From Trissonchulus latispiculum (taxonomy: Eukaryota; Nematoda; Enoplea; Enoplida; Ironidae): a stretch of DNA of 64,000 nucleotides. The notes under the pieces are model-generated. The model was not told where the DNA came from, did no database searches, and was given only the letters and a program-made list of their open reading frames with translations. Both the position numbers and the translations under genes were made by a program. Shown here in pieces: positions 24,184 through 34,199 of the stretch. The DNA is taken from NCBI GenBank assembly GCA_030248195.1, contig JASAND010026696.1, forward strand, positions 1 to 64,000, in the 5' to 3' direction. Position 1 is the stretch's first letter. Every line of letters starts with the position of its first letter.

Positions 24184-25091
24184 AGTCCGGTTCATACTTC
24201 ATGTGCTTTGTGCTTTGTGCTTTTGTGCTTTGTGCGTTGTGCTTTCCGGTTCATACTTTTTGGAAAAGCACAGTGCTTTGTGCTTTGTGCTTTTCTAATT
24301 CATACTTCCAAAATGTGCTTTGTGCTTTGTGCTTTTGTGCTTTTGTGCTTTTGTGCTTTCGGGTGTGCTTTCGAATCTTGAGCCGAGCTCAACATTTTGA
24401 GATGTGCTTTTGTGCTTAGCCAATCAAAATCCAGCATTTTTGACGTCAGCCAATAGAAAAGAGAAGGCGTGGAATCAGAAGAGACCACCGAATACGGTAG
24501 CAAGGAAGAAGTGTACACTGAAAATAAAATGAAGAAACTGAAAAATGAAACTGAAAACTGAAAAGAAAACTGAAAAGAACTTTCAGAAACTGAAAAATAA
24601 AATGGAAAAATGATCGAAAATAGGAAAATTATAAAAATAAAAAAATCTACCAGTAACTGTTAGATTGTTTGCATTGAATTTACTGAAATTTTTGTAATTA
24701 TTTCGACTAGCAAATATTGTTTCAAATATTTTCTGCTGTTTCTTATAGGCACTTGCTAAATTACTTTGACAGATATGTGATTTAGGATTTATCAAAATAA
24801 CTTGATTTTTTGCTTTACGTTGTTGCAACTTGCTTTTCTATTCAATTTGTGGCAGAATGTGCATATTATGTTTCAGTAGTGTGGTGACTAAATCTCGTGA
24901 CTTGTGCTTTGCTGTCCCCACGAGAAGTATGAATCCATCCTCATGAGCACAAAGCACAAAGCACAAAGGACAAAGGACAAAAGCACAAAGGACAAAGCAC
25001 AAAGGACAAAGCACAAAGGACAAAGCACAAAGCACTCATAGAAAAGGACAAAAGCACAAAGCACAAAAGCACAAAAAGTATGAACCGGGCT
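24184..25091. mobile_element. MITE-like element with GTGCTTT arrays
   Basis: The ends AGTCCGGTTCATACTT and AAGTATGAACCGGGCT are inverse, with AAA on both sides as a possible 3-bp target duplication. The left 200 bp is an array of TGTGCTTT units and the right 130 bp an inverse array of AAAGCACA/AAAGGACA. The 3-bp flank and the GGTTCA-type end are reminiscent of PIF/Harbinger MITEs, which is inference only. The interior includes GAAACTGAAA repeats at 24535-24600. Confidence 0.75.
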
Positions 25092-25426
25092 AAAGAGTAC
25101 TCTACTCGGCTTCGACAATCGTCCTTGTTAGTTGGAACTTCAAATTCAAAAGTGAATTTGGACTTATCACACTTATGAGCAATAAACTGTCGACTATAGA
25201 TTCAAACCTTTGGTTACAATTTCAAGCGAGCCAAGCCAATAACATTTCCTCTAAATTGTTGACTAACACCAGCCATAAAAAGGGAATTAAGAGAATTTTG
25301 CCATGGTCTGAGACTGCTTTTAACTAAATAATATGTACGTTGTAGCACAAAAGTAGTGCGTAGTGCGTTCATAGTTGTTGCTTCGTCGCTCACTTGATCC
25401 GGTGCTTACATAAACTAAACAATCTA
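25092..25426. other. unassigned spacer
   Basis: No gene seen. It separates two elements whose ends share the core CCGGTTCA. Confidence 0.4.
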
Positions 25427-26162
25427 AAGGCCGGTTCACACGGTCAAATTTTCGTCAAAAAAATTTGATCAAATTTGATCAAACTGGAAATTTGACGGAA
25501 TTTGATGGTTTGTACAGTGTTCAAATTGCTTCAAACATTTGATCAAATTCGCGTCAAACCATCAAACTGGATTGCTCCTTGCGCAATACATGTCAAATTA
25601 TTTGATCAAACAACCAATTGTATTTAGACTCGCATTCACGTGACTCTGTGCTCCAGTTGAATTCTGCTTTGTACTTTTTGGTTAAAGCGTTGACATTATT
25701 TCGTGAACAAAGAAGTCATGCTGTTTTTACTGAAACATGACGTTCAGCGTACTCAACTTTATCAGGGATTATCAGGGATACGACAAACTGTGGAATGTGA
25801 AACATCGAATTGACCACAAAAAAACTAAAAAAATCATCATATACTGCTAATAATGTTATTTAAAGCCAGTAGCCAAAAGAGTTAGTACCAACATCTCCTT
25901 GCTCAATAGAGGGCTTTCGCACAAAGTCGTTCATCTAAAAATCCCAGTACTACCATACACGCAGCTAATTTTCGCCTAGGAGACTTTGTTTGCGTAATAA
26001 AAAGTTTGAAAATTCAAAATTTCGCGCCCAATTTGGTCAAAATTTGATCAAATATTTGATGCGTCATTTTCTCGTGTAAACACGCATTTTGATCAAATTT
26101 TTATTTGTCAAAAAATTTGATCAAATTTATTTGATGAAAATTTGGCCGTGTGAACCGGCCTT
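25427..26162. mobile_element. MITE-like element with TTTGATCAAA arrays
   Basis: The ends AAGGCCGGTTCACACGG and CCGTGTGAACCGGCCTT are exact inverses flanked by TA on both sides. The palindrome can be extended to TAAAGG...CCTTTA, so a TA or a TWA-type duplication are both possible. TTTGATCAAA units are arrayed inside both ends. The interior is non-coding. Confidence 0.8.
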
Positions 26163-26482
26163 TAACGTCTTGCTGCAATTGATGTACATTGTGCTGCAAA
26201 CTTTTTATGGCACGCTAAACAGTATTTTAGCCTAATGATTTGTAGCGAATATATACTTTTTTAAATATCTACTCATATTACGATTTAAATAAATACAACG
26301 TTTAATTTTACAAAATTATCTTCTCTTTTCTTTCATATTACGAGTGCTATTGAAATGTATACAGATTCATTCACAGCTTATATAGTTCCTTCCGATTGTG
26401 ATCGTGACTGTGTGAGACGCAGCTGGAAAATTCGTGAGAATCTCGGGTTTTTAGCTTAACTTTATCTTAATTTTCACTTTGC

Positions 26483-26488
26483 ATTTAT
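26483..26488 (-). promoter_or_regulatory. poly(A) signal of the F-box gene
   Basis: AATAAA on the minus strand, about 77 bases past the stop codon at 26565, the usual spacing for an animal 3' end with a short 3' UTR. Confidence 0.6.
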
Positions 26489-26564
26489 TTTCACAATTTG
26501 TAGGTACATATACACACCCAACAAAATTTCATGTAAAACTGACTTTGACGTTCAAATTTTGTTT

Positions 26565-28328
26565 TTAATCCGTAGTCACAGGAGACCGTTCAATGATACA
26601 GTTATCGTTTTCATCATATCCATATTTTCTTTGACTTAAGAAAGGATGTCTGTACTGCAATAGACGAACATCTACTGTCGGTCGCAATTTGGCACGTTTA
26701 AGGGCTTCCTTCGGCAGACCTTGCTGGCCTCTGATTGCGTAATACAAAGGATTTAAACTGCCGTCCTTCTGGAGCCGAGCTTGTCTACAGTCAGCCAAAG
26801 CTTTCATAAAATTTTCAAGATATTTTTCTGTTTTTTCCATAGGAAATCGGAAATCTACCCCACATATCGTAAGCAGTCCGAGACTTGAAAAAGAATTTAA
26901 TGTTGTTGCTAGCTGTTTGTAATCACCATCACTGTATACAGACTTAATACGTACAGCTTTAGCATCCACATTGGCCAACCAACGACAATCATCTGAGTAC
27001 CGTAAATCTATCTTCAGTTTATCCAGGCATAGTGAGGAGTCTCTTTCTTGGTGTCTAACACGTTTTATGTATTTTACATATGCTATGCTTAAAGATCGAA
27101 TTGAGTGTCCAACCGTGAATCCAGCTGAGTCCTCTGCAAACGCTACATTAGATTTCAGTTCAAGCACTTCCAAAGCTGGACAGAACACGTCATAATTTAT
27201 TGTCACATCCCCCAAGCATAGCCGGGTCGTAGCAGAGAAGGATAGTCCACAATTTGCATTGATTTTCAAATCGTTAATTTCAATTTTAAGTGATTTCAGA
27301 CTATGCCAGTGTTGAAATGACTCCGGTTTAGATTCCCGAGACAATTTGCATTTTAACTCCTCTAGACTCGGATTGACAGTAACAACGGCATCTGTAATAG
27401 TTTCCAGACTTACACAGTCTAAACCAGCATGACATTGAAGAAGACAACCGGAACTGGCCAGATCGCACAGCAAACCGCTAGAAATCCTGGCGCTAATTCT
27501 TAAGCTTTTCAAGTTAGGAAAAGGTGGACGACTTTCAAAGTCAACCTCTTCCTTGTTACTGTTTCCCTCAAAAGACAATTCTTCCAAAAATGGACACGTC
27601 TTGCTTAGCCACAACAGGGTTGAATGGTCGAGAACACACTGCGGTACAAGTAAAGATTTTAGTTGACAGCCGTGGTTGATTTGCTGTCTCAGAAAACCAT
27701 CGTACTTATTAAAATTGCTACACAGTGTGAAGCCTTGTAGACACGATGGAATAACGCAATTTAATAAGCAAGCCTCGTCTCCGAAGCAGTCTTCAGTGTG
27801 CTCGAGAGGCAGGATTCTTTCATCCAAATAGAAAAATATTCGACATTGGCGGGAGCTCAAAAACGAAGCAATTTCGTTACATTTCGTTGGTTGAAATCTT
27901 CCCCTATTTTGAATTTTATTTTCATACAGATGGAAAGATATTCCGTTGGGAAAATCTTCCTGCTCAAGAATTTCTGAGGGATCAAGCAGACGTACTCCCA
28001 GAGTGTGCAGCTGTGGAAAGGACTCTTTGATCGACGGTATCAATGAGGCATCGATAGCATTTAGCAGGTATAGAATCTTTAGCCCGCTGAAGCGGTTCAT
28101 TGCCCATGCAAGTCGTCTGTAGAATATCCCGCATAAGTCTGTTGCTGGAAAGGCCTCATCGGAAGATTGATTCCACTCGCCCAGATACAAAGACTCAACA
28201 AGGACGTAAGACTGACACACGATGCGTTGAAACTGCTTGGACACTCTTTCCAATGGAATTCGCTTTCGCCATGGCAGGTTACACAGGATTTTACCGTCAC
28301 TAGGACAAGGCTGATTGTCTTGCTCTTC
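26565..28328 (-). CDS. F-box/leucine-rich-repeat protein, main exon
   Basis: An intact frame of 587 codons on the minus strand. A 3' splice site (TTTATAATAG) ends at 28329, so a short 5' exon with the start codon is expected upstream. Residues 9-40 form an F-box-like segment (PSDGKILCNLPWRKR, then IPLERVSKQFQRI), which would bind SKP1 in an SCF ubiquitin ligase. The remainder consists of irregular LRR-like segments (FSGLKILYLLN, FPQLHTLGVRL, CQLKSLLVPQCVLD, FLEELSFEG, FPNLKSLRISA, HSLKSLKIEI), expected to form a curved target-binding surface. The protein ends with a charged tail. Poly(A) signal AATAAA lies 77 bases downstream. It is the only undamaged member of four related loci here and probably the functional gene. 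Confidence 0.85.
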   Translation of the reverse strand, partial: EEQDNQPCPSDGKILCNLPWRKRIPLERVSKQFQRIVCQSYVLVESLYLGEWNQSSDEAFPATDLCGIFYRRLAWAMNRFSGLKILYLLNAIDASLIPSIKESFPQLHTLGVRLLDPSEILEQEDFPNGISFHLYENKIQNRGRFQPTKCNEIASFLSSRQCRIFFYLDERILPLEHTEDCFGDEACLLNCVIPSCLQGFTLCSNFNKYDGFLRQQINHGCQLKSLLVPQCVLDHSTLLWLSKTCPFLEELSFEGNSNKEEVDFESRPPFPNLKSLRISARISSGLLCDLASSGCLLQCHAGLDCVSLETITDAVVTVNPSLEELKCKLSRESKPESFQHWHSLKSLKIEINDLKINANCGLSFSATTRLCLGDVTINYDVFCPALEVLELKSNVAFAEDSAGFTVGHSIRSLSIAYVKYIKRVRHQERDSSLCLDKLKIDLRYSDDCRWLANVDAKAVRIKSVYSDGDYKQLATTLNSFSSLGLLTICGVDFRFPMEKTEKYLENFMKALADCRQARLQKDGSLNPLYYAIRGQQGLPKEALKRAKLRPTVDVRLLQYRHPFLSQRKYGYDENDNCIIERSPVTTD

Positions 28329-29237
28329 CTATTATAAACTCTTGTCTGTAGTAAATCGTAAAAGTAGTTTTTGTTGGTTTTTAATTCTAAATATAATACC
28401 AAACCTCAACATACCTGGTACAGAATAAACTTGTAACATTCACTGAATTGCTGGAGAGGGGGGGGCAGGTACGGTCAACAAATTATAAACCACGTATAAC
28501 TAGTTTTATATATAGTTTTATAACCACTATAGTTTTTGTGGCAGATACAAATCGCAACTGTAATCCATACTTCAAACGTATATCAGATGAAAACTACAAA
28601 AGATTTGTCTTTGCAAGCTGCAACCAGTAATTCCTAAAAAACCTTTTCCATTTATAATCCATATTAAATTAATTAATATATCTACAATCTATAAACTGGA
28701 TTCAAGTCGTTTGAATCCACATGAACTATTCCAAAAACGAGTCAGTGCAAACTTCAATTTGAAGAAAAAGAGTATTATGGCTCAACAGGGATTTATGCTT
28801 TAATGGTTACTCAGACCTGGCAATGACAAGATTTGGCAAAAGCTCGAAGCTCATATACCACCTTTACGTTACAGAAGTCTATATTGACATATGCTGTTGT
28901 TGCTGCTGTTGCTATGTTGACATAGACTTGATTCAGGAAAATGTCGCTGATGTTTAGCTAAATGTGACTTTGATGATAATTCTGTGGATCGTGTCCATTT
29001 GCCCCAAAGGCGATACCCTGATCTCAAAGGAAGACAACTGGAACTGTTGCGTCATGTCTGTCAGAGTAGAGATCTACCGAACATAAAACCTTAAAACCTG
29101 AGCGAAATGTTGTGTTTCTCATTGAACATTAACATTGACAAATAAGACGTCTAGAAGGTTGTATCTGTTAACTGCATAAGAGCTAGCGTGCTAGCAACTA
29201 ATTTTGTCTCATTCTCTGTGATTATTTTGTTCCAAGG
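28329..29237. other. flank of F-box gene; no further exon identified
   Basis: Should hold the 5' exon and promoter of the minus-strand F-box gene, but I could not identify that exon. It includes a G-run at 28457-28464 and a short CTGTTG run at 28888-28910. Confidence 0.35.
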
Positions 29238-31288
29238 ATGGATTCTAGGAAGGAAGTTCCCATTGAGGTATGTTGGTAAGTATAACTAGAATGGAATTAA
29301 ATATAATAGCAAAAATCAATCAAGAATTTGCTTTTTGCATAAATTGCAACGTATCTAGTAAATTTGAGTAGCTTTCAGGTCGCAATGAAAGTCATAAATG
29401 TTATGTTATAAATGTTAGTTTAAGTTACTTAAAAAGTTTTAATTTATTTCAGTTAATTTTGCCGTCGAGTCTTTCTGGACCCATTTGGCTAAATAATTAC
29501 CTGTGGTTGATAGCGATATGGAGCCAATTTCACTTTACGTAACCTTGCTAATCTGGCAGCTGAAGTTTCTTTTCAGCATTCCGTAGCATTCAAGCACAAC
29601 TAAATTGTAGAATGATGTGGGTTGGAACCAATGCAACATTTTTCGGACCTTCGGTGGTACATGACTTTCTTCTTCTTTCTCATTTATATGTGTAGAACAA
29701 GTGCGACGGCCCTTGAGCTTGCTCTTCCTCCACTTTGTTTCTACTTACGTGGGTTCACGTTGTGAAAGTCATGTACGTTGGTACACGAATCCCGACAAAG
29801 CTTGATGAGACTGTGCCTGCGTAGCTCAGTCGGCAGAGCGTTTGCCTAGTGCGCAAAATGTCGTGGGTTCGAGTCCCACCGGAGGTCCGAATTTTTCGGA
29901 CCTTCGGTGGTACATGGCTTTCTTCTTCTTCCTCATTTATATGTGTTGAACAAGTGCGACGGCCCTTGAGCTTGCTTTTCCTCCACTTTGTTTCTACTTA
30001 CGTGGGTTCACGTTGTGAAAGTCATGTACGTTGGTACACGAATCCCGACAAAGCTTGATGAGACTGTGCCTCCGTAGCTCCGTCGGCAGAGCGTTTGCCT
30101 ACTGCGCAAAATGTCGTGGGTTCGAGTCCCACCGGAGGTCCGAATTTTTCGGACCTTCGGTGGTACATGACTTTCTTCTTCTTTCTCATTTATGCATAGC
30201 TTAAATGAAGTTATTACTATATTCCGCTTGTCGGTAGGTGATAACCAGCAAGCAACCACCATATTGCCAGTAATTACTTTCATTTTATCCATGTTTGCCT
30301 GTTTCAGTTGCATGGTAAGAGTAAACATTCTTTTGTCATTGAGCAGGTTCAAAATCTAAATTCTAATTTGACGGATGGCAGTAAATTGTTTCAATGCGGT
30401 TTCAACAGTAAGTCAGTACAAGTAAGCAACTTTGCTAGCATTTGCGGCAATGACTTGGTGTGCCACTTTCCCTTTAAAACAGGAGCAGCACGTGCTATGT
30501 GTTAATGTTGAATGGGAATTCATGTTGTTAATAGTGTCGTTACAGAAGTTAACGATAACATTCTTGCTGAATAGAAAACCTGTTGTTCAGACTAACTTGA
30601 ACCAAATATTTTAGTTAACAAGTTTACGTTATCAGCCCCAGTATTAATGATTTATCTAGTTTAGGTGGAAATATGCTTTGCCATTTCGGAAATGGTCTAT
30701 TATAAATTGCTATAAAGTTGCTTAATAACTTAACTGTATAATTGAGTTGACCAGAGCCCCAAAAATGTTGCTTTCTCCGGAGATCAAACCACCGAAGGTA
30801 AGATCGGAAGTTTTGACGAGTGCTGTATGCTCGACTACCAAAGCCCGCCACAATAAAGACCAATAACTGCCCAATAAATTTAGCATCGAAGCAAATTCAC
30901 AATTCAATTGTGAAGTTTCGCAATCTCAACTTATTCATGTTTGTATTATTAAGCTATTCGCAATGATGTTTATGATAGCAAAAGTTATCACAAATGTCAA
31001 CTCTAACTCAAAGCGGAACCACCTGTGAATTATGGTTTTATTTTAAAATGTTGCAATTTTAGCAGGCGATGTTTACTTCTTGTCGAATTATTGGAATTCA
31101 CACAGGTTAATGAACAAATTCGTTCTTCGTTGAACAGAAACTTTCACTTGCTTTATTTGCAATCCAAAAAAATTGAAATTGAATTTATGCTAAAAATTAA
31201 ACAGGAGAAACTACAATTTGAAGAACATAGTATTGCATCCAGCGCTCAAAACTTGCAGACGACAAATTGTAAAAGCTGCCAACATTCG
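29238..31288 (+). CDS. tentative multi-exon gene of unknown function
   Basis: Three candidate exons carry good splice signals. Exon 29238-29267 starts at ATG and encodes MDSRKEVPIE before GTATGT. Exon 30308-30421 follows CCTGTTTCAG, continues in phase and ends before GTAAGC (alternatively at 30407 before GTAAGT). Exon 31063-31288 follows GCAATTTTAG and ends before GTAAGTAAG. It encodes a polar, probably coiled-coil stretch (LLVELLEFTQVNEQIRSSL, IEIEFMLKIKQEKLQFEE). The join between the second and third exons does not keep phase as drawn, so an exon is missing or one call is wrong. Two tRNA cassettes would lie in the first intron. No family recognised. Confidence 0.3.
29815..29887 (+). tRNA. 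tRNA-Thr (anticodon AGT)
   Basis: A 73-nt cloverleaf: acceptor GCCTGCG/CGGAGGT with one G-G mismatch, D stem GCTC/GAGC, anticodon stem TTTGC/GCAAA, loop CTAGTGC giving anticodon AGT, and T arm GTGGG-TTCGAGT-CCCAC. GGTTCGAGTCC is the B box. The trailer hairpin has TTTTT in its loop, a probable Pol III terminator. Confidence 0.8.
30068..30140 (+). tRNA. tRNA copy with anticodon ACT (Thr body)
   Basis: The tandem duplicate of the tRNA-Thr 253 bp upstream. The acceptor GCCTCCG/CGGAGGT pairs fully with one G-T wobble. The loop CTACTGC now gives ACT, which would read the Ser codon AGU, although the body is Thr-like with a short variable loop unlike a tRNA-Ser. The D arm carries GCTCCG instead of GCTCAG. 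It is either a pseudogene or an anticodon-shifted tRNA. Confidence 0.7.
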
Positions 31289-31579
31289 TAAGTAAGAACA
31301 AACTGCTCTATGCAGTTGTATTCTAAACGTTATCGGCTTAGCTCTTTTGCAACATAAAACAACGTTACTTCATCGTTTGCACACACCCCAGATTGTTGCT
31401 CATCCATCACAGGAAGCTGCACAGGATGCTGGAGCAAAGTATTTCCTTTTAGCCATGCCATAAATCTGTTGCAGGACGCAACATTTTCACTCATTATTTG
31501 CGCTTCGCACCTGTTAATCGTACTCAGTTTCCTCCGCTTCGCGCACTTGGTGTTTCCCAAGTATACGTGACTGAAGTTA

Positions 31580-32285
31580 TGAACTAGATGAGAAAACTAA
31601 TTTGTCTAACTTCATTTTGTGTGGTGTCGAAAGTTTGAACGTTTCTGTTTACTAGCTTTTACACGGTGTCTTATGTTTAATTTCAAATTGCTACCAACAA
31701 GTACCATTTGGACAAGCTGGTCCTGCTAGACACGACTGTGTCGACTGTGAGTCTGTTGCGAATAGTGCCCAAGGATCTTGTCAAAATGCCGAGGAAAGCG
31801 AGCCCGCATATCTCTTCCCACCACATTCATTCCCACCACATCTCTTCACTCCTCATTTTGCAAACCTAATTTACGCAGGACAATCCTCATTTCGCTGATT
31901 CTAGACTGTGATTGGCGAGATTGACATGAAGTGTTTTATGAAAATGGAACATGATCTCCTTCTAACATTCAACTAGGAACATTTGGCATTTGAACTAAGA
32001 TAAAAACTAATTTGCCTATTTTCATTATGAAAGTGTTAATGTGGTGTCGAACGTTTGACCGTTTCTGTTGTCCTAGCTTTTTCCCGTGCCTAATTTATAA
32101 TTTCAGATTGCTACCAACAAGTATTCCCAACAGGCTCATAGTTGACACAATCGTGTCCATCAGGACCAGCTGATGCCCAAAGATCCGGTCAAAATATAGA
32201 GGAAAGCGAGCCCGCCTATCTCTTTCCACCACAGTGTCCGTACGAACCAGGCGCAGGGCCACCTGGACCGCCTGGATAACTACTT
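31580..32285 (+). repeat. 420-bp tandem duplication with exon-like part
   Basis: Sequence from about 31580 recurs 420 bp later (GTGGTGTCGA at 31621 and 32041, GCTACCAACAAGTA in both). The second copy has a good 3' splice site (TTTATAATTTCAG at 32106), while the first reads TTTCAA there. Both contain GAGGAAAGCGAGCCCGC. The second copy, read in one frame, ends EESEPAYLFPPQCP followed by YEPGAGPPGPPG and a stop, which is collagen-like. That frame is broken by a TAG upstream, so the coding status is unresolved. Confidence 0.5.
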
Positions 32286-33529
32286 CACTGTCTATTTTCT
32301 GCTGCGAGCGGGCAACTAGCTCTACGAGTCCTTTCCCCCCACTCTAAGGCTAAGCAATCTCCACCCTGAACTTGTTTTTATATTCTATGCTGTGTAACTA
32401 ATAATTTAAATTATATCAAATGCTCTGTCCTTCATCCTCTACTAGCGCCAGTCGGGCAGGCGGTCAACCCAGAGCCAGTCAGACCATCTGACGTGCCAAT
32501 AGTATTTTAAGTTTTATAACTCTCCTAAGCTTTCATTACAAATCATCTTATACCTATACCTATACCTATCATCCTATACAGTGTGAACTATTTTCAGTTA
32601 TTTCCTTTGATTTTCACTTGAAATTATCTAAAATGAAGAAAATGGAGCGTTATCTTTATGAACGATAAATGGAAAATTGTACTTCTGTGTAGGAACCTCG
32701 GTTCCTTAGCTAAATTGTGTCCGCCATTAAAAATTTAGTGAAAAAGTCAGTCTTGTCTGAAATTCTGGGGAACTCGGTCGGTTCACGTCTCGGAGCTCTC
32801 GCTTTACGACCGTCCGTCCAGTGTTGGGAGTTTTGGGGGTGGACACCCTCTACTTGGATTTGCCTACTCTGGTTTGTTGTTTCATTTTTTGTTTTGCTAT
32901 TTTGTTAGAGTTTGTTCTGGGAATTTCTATGCTTTGGAACTGTAAATTCTGCTTTTTGTCATTGTCGTAAAATTTATATTTTGTCACAAAAGTAAACTCA
33001 CGGTACCGAAATTGGATTGCCGGCGCCTGCTGTAGTCGTTTAGGGAAATTAGCGAGTTTAGGGACGAGTCTACGAGTTTGATATGCGCACACTCACGAAC
33101 CTAGTAGTCTTCTTTTGAGTCTAGATTTATTCTTTACTGAGGCAACTCACACCTTTACAACAGTACATAATAGCGAAGAGTGTGATAAGCGTCACTATCT
33201 TAGTTATTAGGCTAGAGACATGTAAAGGCTAAAAGCAAACTAACTAAAGTAAAGTAAAGTAACTAAAAACTCAAGATGTAACTAAAAAAACAAAGGAACT
33301 GAAAACCGAGTGTACAAATATTACTTTAATATGTGCACTTAAGTAGAACAGGCATGTCTGTATACTTAAGAACACACACGGAGTATATACGTTGACTTAT
33401 TGTGTCTATGTTAGAGTAATGACTCTCTCTCAAATAATGTTCCAACTGAGAACTCGTGATTTTAACGTTCAAACTAGAAGTTTGCACAAACTCTCTCCTG
33501 TAACGCGACATATATACTGCAGAAAAGCA
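32286..33529. other. unassigned sequence
   Basis: No gene is supported. The region holds T/G-rich sequence at 32860-33000 and AACTAAAGTAAAG repeats around 33240-33270. Confidence 0.4.
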
Positions 33530-33536
33530 CTATTAT

Positions 33537-33861
33537 CAAGAGTACATAATACATAAGAGTATGACAGCTGGCATACTCTATGTATTATGAGCGGGGGCCC
33601 TATACATGTACGGCGTCCAAACGGAGGGTCGGGCTCGTGCTTGTATATTTTGCACACAGATGTGTAAATCATACGAGCTTAAACCCCATACACAAATTGG
33701 GGCCCCGTCAAGTTTAACATGTAAATATACACACACGACCCCGACCCCCCGTTTGGACGCCGTAATGTATAGGGGGGGGTAAGGGGGGTGATTTTTGGGG
33801 GGGGGGGTCATAATACATAGCGTATGACGCTTGTCATACTCTTATGTATTATGTACTCTTG
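33537..33861. mobile_element. foldback MITE with 7-bp target duplication, copy 1
   Basis: Inverted ends of about 40 bp begin CAAGAGTACATAATACATAA GAG. The exact 7-bp direct repeat CTATTAT lies on each side (33530-33536, 33862-33868). Internal inverse blocks follow (GGCGTCCAAACGGAGGGTCG facing GACCCCCCGTTTGGACGCC). It is 325 bp long and non-coding, with a G/C-run at 33770-33807. Confidence 0.88.
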
Positions 33862-33868
33862 CTATTAT

Positions 33869-34199
33869 ACAGCACAATCATTTATCTTTTGCTTTCATTA
33901 CATTGAACTGGATTGAATTGAATTGTCTACTTGACTACATTGAATGTTGTCATTACAGCATACATGTCAAGTTGTTTTGCAGTGAAAGAAGCGCGGATTA
34001 GACCGCATCGAAGAATATGTAGCCCGAGAGGCGAAAGATTAAGGAAGAATGGCGCCAAGCAGGATCCTTTGAGGAACGCCAACTGAAATATCTCTACGTC
34101 TTTTTACGGACGAAGCAAAGTACACGTTTGTGGCCACCCAACAACCGTGCCCAAAGAAAGATTTGCATCATCTGTGGTACACAAAGTATTCGTTGCAAA
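33869..34199. other. unassigned spacer, possibly decayed 5' part of F-box relic
   Basis: No clear gene. The 3' half may be degenerate N-terminal F-box sequence belonging to the relic that becomes recognisable after 34260. Confidence 0.3.

Larger units (their letters stand above)
29641..30206 (+). repeat. tandem array of 253-bp tRNA-Thr cassettes
   Basis: TTTCGGACCTTCGGTGGTAC recurs at 29641, 29894 and 30147, an exact 253-bp period. Each full unit contains a flank with GAAAGTCATGTACG, a tRNA, a hairpin GGTCCGAATTTTTCGGACC and the inverse flank GTACATGACTTTC. The segment before 29641 (GATGTGGGTTGGAACC) looks like a decayed T arm of a third tRNA. Confidence 0.8.

Noticed and set aside
24184..25091. 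CRISPR-like array of short repeats
   Set aside because: Units are contiguous degenerate GTGCTTT words in inverted blocks without unique spacers, inside a eukaryotic MITE.
30770..30860. tRNA-derived SINE on the minus strand
   Set aside because: A-box- and B-box-like words (TGGTAGTCGAGCA, GGTTTGATCTCC) are present but the arms do not pair and no second copy is in the window.
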